Shown here: piece after piece, positions 58,916 to 64,000 of the stretch | Layout: every line of letters starts with the position of its first letter | How positions within the stretch are numbered: position 1 is the first letter of the stretch | Assembly (NCBI GenBank): GCA_001770015.1 | Contig: MEQB01000012.1 | Span: forward strand, 1-64,000 | Source: Bdellovibrionales bacterium RIFOXYC1_FULL_37_79 | Lineage (GTDB): Bacteria > Bdellovibrionota > Bacteriovoracia > Bacteriovoracales > Bacteriovoracaceae | Reading direction: 5' to 3' | DNA: 64,000 nucleotides | Position numbers and translations under genes: made by a program | Notes under the pieces: model-generated | What the model saw: only the letters and a program-made list of their open reading frames with translations | Databases searched by the model: none | What the model was told of the DNA's origin: nothing

Positions 58916-60187
58916 ATGGATAGATTGATTATAGAAGGTCCGAGTAAAATGAGCGGAGAGGTATCGGTATCTGCTGCAAAAAATGCTTATCTGCCCATCT
59001 TGGCCGCAACTTTGGTTTCCAGTAAACCAGTTCATCTAAAAAATTTACCCGATCTTAGGGATATCAAAACCATGATCAAATTGCTTACCCATTTGGGAGT
59101 CAAAGTGGAGACCAAAGGGGATGTAACCAGTTTTGATGCTTCTCAAATTTCATCGAATGAGGCAACTTACGATTTGGTGAAAACGATGAGGGCATCCATC
59201 CTGGTGCTTGGTCCTGTGCTTGGGAGATTTTTAGAATCAAAAATTTCTCTTCCGGGAGGCTGTGCTATTGGGGCAAGACCAATTGATTTGCATTTGAAAA
59301 ATCTTAAAAAGATGAACGCCAGTATTACCATCGACAGCGGATATGTTTATGCTAAAACCAGTGGATTAAAAAGTGCAGATATCACGCTTAATTTTCCTTC
59401 CGTCGGGGCAACTGAAAATTTAATGATGGCTGCTTTGTTTGCGGACGGTGAAACGGTCATTGAAAATGCCGCCATGGAGCCCGAAGTGGAGGATCTGGCT
59501 AATTTTTTAATCGCCATGGGGGCCAAAATCAAAGGATCTGGAACGAGTCGGCTTTCGATTACTGGAAATATGAAGGCAGATGATTTCCAGGAAGTAAGTT
59601 ACGAGGCGATCGGTGACCGGATTGAGGCCGGAACCTTAATTATCGCCGCACTGATTACCAATTCTAAAATCAAGGTGAAAAATATTAATCCAAGGCATTT
59701 AAGTGTTGTGTTACATATTTTAGAAGAGATGGGAGCCACTTTTGAAATGGGGAAAAATTTTATTATCGTCAAACCATCCAAACTAAAGTGGGCCAAGATT
59801 CATACCGCCCCTTATCCTGGATTTCCTACTGATTTGCAGGCCCAAATTATGACTCTGGCAACTAAAGCGGAAGGTGCTAGTATTATCAGGGAAGAGATAT
59901 TTGAGAATAGATTTATGCATGTTCCAGAACTGGTGCGCCTGGGGGCGGAGATAGAATTAATTGGAAATGCCGCAATCGTTCAAGGTAACGCCAAACTAAC
60001 GGGGTGTCCAGTAATGTGTACCGACCTGAGGGCCTCGGCGGCGCTGGTTTTAGCCGCTATGAGTGCGGAAGGTATTACCGATGTTCAAAGGGTCTATCAT
60101 TTGGATAGAGGGTATGAAAAATTAGAGGAAAAACTGAAAATACTTGGGGTAAAAATTGAAAGAAGTAATCCCGGGGAGTATTTATGA
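58916..60187 (+). CDS. murA: UDP-N-acetylglucosamine 1-carboxyvinyltransferase
   Basis: 423 residues. K22-N23 near the N terminus, R92 in VKTMRASILVLGP, and the catalytic Cys C116 in LPGGCAIGARPIDLHL, the residue attacked by fosfomycin, are present, with the later TDLRASAALVLAAM loop. MurA performs the first committed step of peptidoglycan synthesis. It follows prmC after 3 bp; its stop overlaps the HIT gene start. Confidence 0.98.
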   Translation: MDRLIIEGPSKMSGEVSVSAAKNAYLPILAATLVSSKPVHLKNLPDLRDIKTMIKLLTHLGVKVETKGDVTSFDASQISSNEATYDLVKTMRASILVLGPVLGRFLESKISLPGGCAIGARPIDLHLKNLKKMNASITIDSGYVYAKTSGLKSADITLNFPSVGATENLMMAALFADGETVIENAAMEPEVEDLANFLIAMGAKIKGSGTSRLSITGNMKADDFQEVSYEAIGDRIEAGTLIIAALITNSKIKVKNINPRHLSVVLHILEEMGATFEMGKNFIIVKPSKLKWAKIHTAPYPGFPTDLQAQIMTLATKAEGASIIREEIFENRFMHVPELVRLGAEIELIGNAAIVQGNAKLTGCPVMCTDLRASAALVLAAMSAEGITDVQRVYHLDRGYEKLEEKLKILGVKIERSNPGEYL

Positions 60188-60528
60188 CCGATTGTATTTT
60201 TTGTAAGATTATAGACGGTAAAATCCCCGCAGAAATAATATTTGAAAATGAAGATGTTCTGGCTTTTCGAGATATTCAGTCGCAAGCCAGGGAGCATTTT
60301 CTTTTTATTCATAAAACTCATCAAAAAGATTTGGTGGAGATGGTTCATGAAAACCCGGATGGGCTTTTACAAATTATGAAGGCCATCAGTGAATTTTCCA
60401 ACAAAACTAAGTTAAAGGAAAATGGTTTTCGAGTGGTCACCAATGTGGGAAGAAATGCAGGCCAGAGTGTTTTTCATACTCATTTCCATGTGCTTAGTGA
60501 TAATCATCTGGGTAAATTTGGAAAATAA
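60184..60528 (+). CDS. HIT-family nucleotide hydrolase (HinT-like)
   Basis: 114 residues. C4 and C7 form a zinc pair with His residues, and H98-T-H100-F-H102 is the histidine triad (SVFHTHFHVLSDNHLGKFG). HinT proteins hydrolyse AMP-lysine and similar purine phosphoramidates. Its ATG overlaps the murA stop (ATGA), so translation is coupled. Last gene of the rho-murA run. Confidence 0.95.
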   Translation: MTDCIFCKIIDGKIPAEIIFENEDVLAFRDIQSQAREHFLFIHKTHQKDLVEMVHENPDGLLQIMKAISEFSNKTKLKENGFRVVTNVGRNAGQSVFHTHFHVLSDNHLGKFGK

Positions 60529-60646
60529 TTTCTGCCAGATGGTTTATGCCCAATTTTCAATTATGAAAAAGGGTTCCAGGTAGCACAAAAAAAATCTTAA
60601 TTCTAATTATTTATCGGGTAAAAAGATTTCTAACCAAGGAGATCTT

Positions 60647-62215
60647 ATGCGAATATTTTTTTATGTATTAATTTTGTTATTTGTTTCGTGTGGAAAGTCA
60701 AACAAACCGGCCAAGCTGGAGGCAATTGAACCTGCTGGAGGGGGGGGAACCCAGATGGATTCTGCAGCTATTCCGTTTGTTTCATTTGAAGGGATGGAAA
60801 ATACCGAGATTTATTTTGATGCGAATAATGTCTTTAAAAATAATTTCCAGGTTACCCCGTCAAATCAAATATTGAGGAGAAAAATTTTGAGGGATTTGAG
60901 TAAGCTGGGGCTTCTTAAAAAAATTATCTGGGATCAAAAGGAATTTGTAGATTATTTAAATTTAAATGTAATTGATTATAGCGATCTGAAAGACAAGCTA
61001 CAGCTGGAAAAAATGGTACAGGGACTTACCAATCTAGAAGAAATGCAATTTAGTTTTGATGCAAAATTGATATTCGAGAGGTTTGACAAAAGTGATATTA
61101 TTTCTGATATCCAGCTTGCATTTTATTATTATTATCCGTTAACCGGAGAGCTAAAACCGATTGTGGATGCGAAGATGATTGGTTCGTCAGAGTTTTTTAG
61201 TTCGGATAACAGTCAGTATCTTCATATCGACAAGCTAAAGTTTAATTTTTCCAAATTAAAACAATCGTTAGAACAAAATTCAAAACTGGTATTTCAAGTC
61301 AAGGATTTTAAAATTGAAAACGATAATTTGGTGCAACGGCATAACGAATTATATGCAAATTATTTAAAAAATAATGCCATGGTCATTATTTCGTCTAAGG
61401 ATCACACCGAGGTTCATTTTGTTCCACCTGGTATCAGACTCAAGGATTTGGCGGATGCATATTCGCCTGATTTAACCATTGATTCGGATGGTGAGATTCA
61501 GTGTTATATGGGGTTTTGTAAAAATATTAAAACTTTTGATTTGACAGAAAATGCCAGTGAATTGGAAGGAAAAAAAATATGGTATCAATCTTCTCCTCTT
61601 GATAGTGTGTTGCAGGCTGAGGGAGTTTATATCTTGTTGTCGCTGGAGGGTAGCGAACTTCGTTGGTATATGGAACAAAATAAAATGACTAAAAAATATG
61701 ATTCAATTAAAACAGATACGGAAGTATTTGTGATAAACCCACACGATTTGATTAAAATTACAATTAAATCCTTCAAGGAAATCCCGGTGTTTTCTTCCAG
61801 TCGAAAGACATTTTATGGGAAAGATCTTGACTCATCACTGAAAAGAAATGGGAGTTGTCTCGGGACTATCAAATCAATTAGCGGTTCAGCCAGGCAAGAT
61901 CATCCGTGGCAGGAGGCGGATTTAAAATTTGCCATGGATGAGAAGATATATACACTTCAGGAATTAATTGATAATAAAATGATGGTGGTGAGGGAGGATT
62001 CCGCAAGCCAGATTGAAATACAATTTAGCAATGTTCTATTTAAAACCATGCAGATACAAATGAATAAAACAAATAAAACCACCCAAGTAAGCGTTGGTTT
62101 TGTCGGGTGGGTTGACCATAGAGGCTGTAGCCTTACTCAATTTTTCTCACCATCCCCACAAACGAATATGGTTACTTTTACTGAAAATCATCTGTTTGAT
62201 ATTGAGATAAAATAA
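60647..62215 (+). CDS. Large hypothetical lipoprotein
   Basis: Not recognised. 522 residues with a lipoprotein signal (RIFFYVLILLFVSCGKS, Phe at -3 is a tolerated variant). The mature part is beta-rich with many aromatic and charged residues and four Cys (QCYMGFCKN, GSCLGT, RGCSL), which could form disulfides. A low-complexity GGGG tract occurs near the N terminus. A strong AAGGAG precedes the ATG. It probably faces the periplasm or cell surface. Confidence 0.8.
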   Translation: MRIFFYVLILLFVSCGKSNKPAKLEAIEPAGGGGTQMDSAAIPFVSFEGMENTEIYFDANNVFKNNFQVTPSNQILRRKILRDLSKLGLLKKIIWDQKEFVDYLNLNVIDYSDLKDKLQLEKMVQGLTNLEEMQFSFDAKLIFERFDKSDIISDIQLAFYYYYPLTGELKPIVDAKMIGSSEFFSSDNSQYLHIDKLKFNFSKLKQSLEQNSKLVFQVKDFKIENDNLVQRHNELYANYLKNNAMVIISSKDHTEVHFVPPGIRLKDLADAYSPDLTIDSDGEIQCYMGFCKNIKTFDLTENASELEGKKIWYQSSPLDSVLQAEGVYILLSLEGSELRWYMEQNKMTKKYDSIKTDTEVFVINPHDLIKITIKSFKEIPVFSSSRKTFYGKDLDSSLKRNGSCLGTIKSISGSARQDHPWQEADLKFAMDEKIYTLQELIDNKMMVVREDSASQIEIQFSNVLFKTMQIQMNKTNKTTQVSVGFVGWVDHRGCSLTQFFSPSPQTNMVTFTENHLFDIEIK

Positions 62216-62227
62216 AAGGTTGATTTA

Positions 62228-62980
62228 TTAAATTCTTTGAAGTCCTTCAAATAAAGCGGTAAGCAGGGATTTTTGTAAACTGGTAAAATCAAAAAGCTCG
62301 GCCATGATAATGACCGGGCTTTCCTTAATTAAAGCACATATAACTATCTGCCCTTGAGATTTATTATACTCAGTAATATTAAACAGGTGATCCATTTGCG
62401 GACGGTAGGTTTCCATCAAACTTTTTTCAAATTCATCACCTACATGAGTGGAAGGAAGTCTTACACCATCTATTCTAAATTGGGTGAGCTGGCTTTTAGC
62501 TTGGCCTTTCTCGTTTGGTTTAATATTGTTAAAGATAAGTTTTAGGGTGATGGCCCCTAGATTTCTTTTAATGATGAACCACAATTCCTCAAAAAAATCC
62601 ACCCGGTCATTGGGCATGAGTTCTTTTAGATGATCGAGTGTTACAAATAAATTCTCAAGGCTCTTGAGATTACAATTCAAAACCCAATTTGCATAAGCCT
62701 GTTTGATGATATCTCTGGCGAGCTGGAAAGATAGTTGATTAAAGCTCTCCTCATTTAGTTTTAAGGTGGAGGCGTTGCAGATGGGATAATATTTATTTTC
62801 TTCCTCCAAAAGAGACATGATTTCATTTTCATTTTCTAAAACATCAAGAATCATCAAATTCACTTTTTCATTTTTAATTTCGTCTATGGTAATGGTTTTT
62901 AAATTGGTTTGCCCAACCAGATCAAAAGTTTTGATTAAAACTTTATTCTTTGCTTTAATAAACCCAATGGAAAAAATCAT
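62228..62980 (-). CDS. Hypothetical cytoplasmic protein, 250 residues
   Basis: Not recognised. A mixed alpha/beta protein with no signal peptide. The central helical part (FFEELWFIIKRNLGAITLKLIF) and the end (VIICALIKESPVIIMAELFDFT-like strand pairs) suggest a compact two-domain fold. AAGGATT precedes the ATG at 62980. It ends 13 bp from the convergent lipoprotein gene. Confidence 0.7.
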   Translation of the reverse strand: MIFSIGFIKAKNKVLIKTFDLVGQTNLKTITIDEIKNEKVNLMILDVLENENEIMSLLEEENKYYPICNASTLKLNEESFNQLSFQLARDIIKQAYANWVLNCNLKSLENLFVTLDHLKELMPNDRVDFFEELWFIIKRNLGAITLKLIFNNIKPNEKGQAKSQLTQFRIDGVRLPSTHVGDEFEKSLMETYRPQMDHLFNITEYNKSQGQIVICALIKESPVIIMAELFDFTSLQKSLLTALFEGLQRI

Positions 62981-63098
62981 AATAATCCTTTTTTTATCTA
63001 CAATGACATGAACAATTTAACCTATGGATTGATGGCCTGCAAGGGTAAATTGAACAGCCAGGGGGCAATTTTTTGAATAGGTCTGGGCGCACAGGCGA

Positions 63099-63104
63099 TA
63101 TAAT
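63099..63104 (+). promoter_or_regulatory. Possible -10 box for the exported protein gene
   Basis: A perfect TATAAT lies 42 bp before the ATG at 63146. The only TTGA-like -35 (TTGAAT) is 20 nt away, longer than normal, so the promoter call is weak. Confidence 0.35.
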
Positions 63105-63145
63105 GCCTCTGGACGTTAAATTTTTAGTAATTTAAAATAAAGGAT

Positions 63146-63790
63146 ATGAAGGTTTTATTTATTGCAGTGATTTTGGGATGGGAAGCTTGGCAACCTTGGG
63201 CCTGGTCCCAAGATGAGTTGTATATCAAGAAGATGCTTTTGCAAGAAAGATTACAACAGTCAACAAAAGAAATTAAAAAAACCGTGTACGATTTGCAGGC
63301 AAGCACCCCACTTTACAAGGTGGATTTAAATCAAGACAAATATAAGGAAGGGATTATTTATCACAAGGATAATGGGAGAGATGTTTTACATATTTTATCC
63401 CATAGAGGAAAATTAATTAAAAGTTTTGAACTCGATGCTTTTGGTAAAAATGCTGTCTTGGACCGGATTGCCATTAAACAACTCTCGGCGGAAACCAACG
63501 TTATGATTTTATATTTTTATGCCGGGGAGCAAGAATATATTGATTACAAAGGGCAGGGCAGACTCTACTTTATCAATATTGATAAAAATAACTTTGATAA
63601 AATGAATATTCAAAAAGGGCCTAGCTTTTGGTCGGAAGCAAAAGATAGCCATGGAAACTATCATCGCCGTCATTATCAGGTGAATCTTAAAGATTTAAAT
63701 CATGATGGTGTTAAGGAAATTCTGGTGAAGTATGCCAGTATCTCGCAGGTATGTATGTACCAAGGCGAAGGCAAGTGGGTCTGTAAGTAA
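63146..63790 (+). CDS. Exported protein with Asp-rich DLNxDxxKE motifs
   Basis: 214 residues with an N-terminal signal (KVLFIAVILGWEAWQPWAWS). Two copies of an Asp-rich loop, DLNQDKYKEGIIY and DLNHDGVKEILVKY, resemble the calcium-binding loops of FG-GAP/VCBS-type repeats. The C terminus has two Cys (VCMY...WVCK). AAAGGAT sits against the ATG. Periplasmic or surface location is likely; function unknown. Confidence 0.75.
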   Translation: MKVLFIAVILGWEAWQPWAWSQDELYIKKMLLQERLQQSTKEIKKTVYDLQASTPLYKVDLNQDKYKEGIIYHKDNGRDVLHILSHRGKLIKSFELDAFGKNAVLDRIAIKQLSAETNVMILYFYAGEQEYIDYKGQGRLYFINIDKNNFDKMNIQKGPSFWSEAKDSHGNYHRRHYQVNLKDLNHDGVKEILVKYASISQVCMYQGEGKWVCK

Positions 63791-63795
63791 CTTAA

Positions 63796-64000
63796 TCAAG
63801 AAGCCTTGGGAATATTATCGTCGTCATGATCCTGCCAGTGATCGCTTTGATAATCGGACATAAAGGAGAGATTGTTTTTTAGTTTTTCTTGGCGATTTCT
63901 GGAATGTTTAAAATTCATTCCTTTGATAATGCTAAACCAGATAATAATTGGCAGTATGGTTATAAATATTATAAAAATTATGGGTAAGGCACTAGGCCCA
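63796..64000 (-). CDS. Membrane protein, 3' part only (runs off the window)
   Basis: An open minus-strand frame from the window edge to TGA at 63796-63798. It encodes a hydrophobic span (IIFIIFITILPIIIWFSII) followed by a basic then acidic cytoplasmic tail (GMNFKHSRNRQEKLKNN...DHDDDNIPKAS). The start lies beyond position 64000. It is too short to assign a family. Confidence 0.6.
   Translation of the reverse strand, partial: GPSALPIIFIIFITILPIIIWFSIIKGMNFKHSRNRQEKLKNNLSFMSDYQSDHWQDHDDDNIPKAS

Overview
The window reads as chromosomal DNA of a low-GC, flagellated Gram-negative bacterium. The best guess, from gene content and order rather than any search, is the Bdellovibrionota (Bacteriovorax/Halobacteriovorax-like) or a near relative of the old Deltaproteobacteria. 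Gram-negative markers are kdsD (KDO pathway), lnt and many lipobox proteins. A polar-type flagellar operon carries flhF, flhG and fliA. The block rho - DUF1385 - prfA - prmC - murA matches the order seen in that part of the tree. There is no sign of prophage, insertion sequence, CRISPR or plasmid genes.

Layout. 0-5 kb: tRNA-Pro, a hemerythrin/cupin pair behind a Crp/Fnr-like palindrome, a PBP-type transpeptidase, and serA-purA. 5-12 kb: murJ, a large exported Gly/Tyr/Met-rich repeat protein, a zinc-ribbon protein and uvrC. 12-18 kb: a divergent uracil-DNA-glycosylase-like protein, a SpoIID/amidase pair for peptidoglycan, a lipoprotein, a HAMP-like membrane protein and a DsbA-like lipoprotein. 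18.6-33.5 kb: fliL-M-N-O-P-Q-R-flhB-A-F-G-fliA in one run, then two unassigned genes of which the second is a membrane sensor-like protein. 33.5-44 kb: fhs, then a redox/stress signalling region (ferredoxin, Cys-rich PAS kinase, two Hsp20s, flavin reductase, FIST protein plus kinase, Rrf2 regulator, hybrid kinase), an aminotransferase and yacG. 44.6-54.3 kb: envelope and secretion genes (coiled-coil EP-repeat protein, HEAT protein, kdsD, lnt, subtilase, mltG, ruvX). 54.4-64 kb: rho to murA, a HIT protein and uncharacterised exported proteins.

Most notable observations. (1) A close match to a sigma-28 (FliA) promoter, with exact 11-nt spacing, lies just upstream of the Gly/Tyr/Met-rich exported repeat protein at 7746, which links this unknown surface-type protein to late flagellar expression. 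(2) FlhF appears to have lost its GTPase signatures: the P-loop Lys, the DTAGR motif and the TKxD Lys are all changed. The partner FlhG keeps its ATPase motifs but shows no recognisable DQAxxLR activator motif and has a Cys/His-rich tail. Together these suggest a rewired polarity switch. (3) Two unassigned genes follow fliA; the larger resembles a chemoreceptor or PAS sensor without the signalling hairpin. (4) A perfect 18-bp palindrome lies between the divergent FIST-kinase operon and the Rrf2 regulator gene. All functional statements rest on reading motifs by eye; no database search was run.
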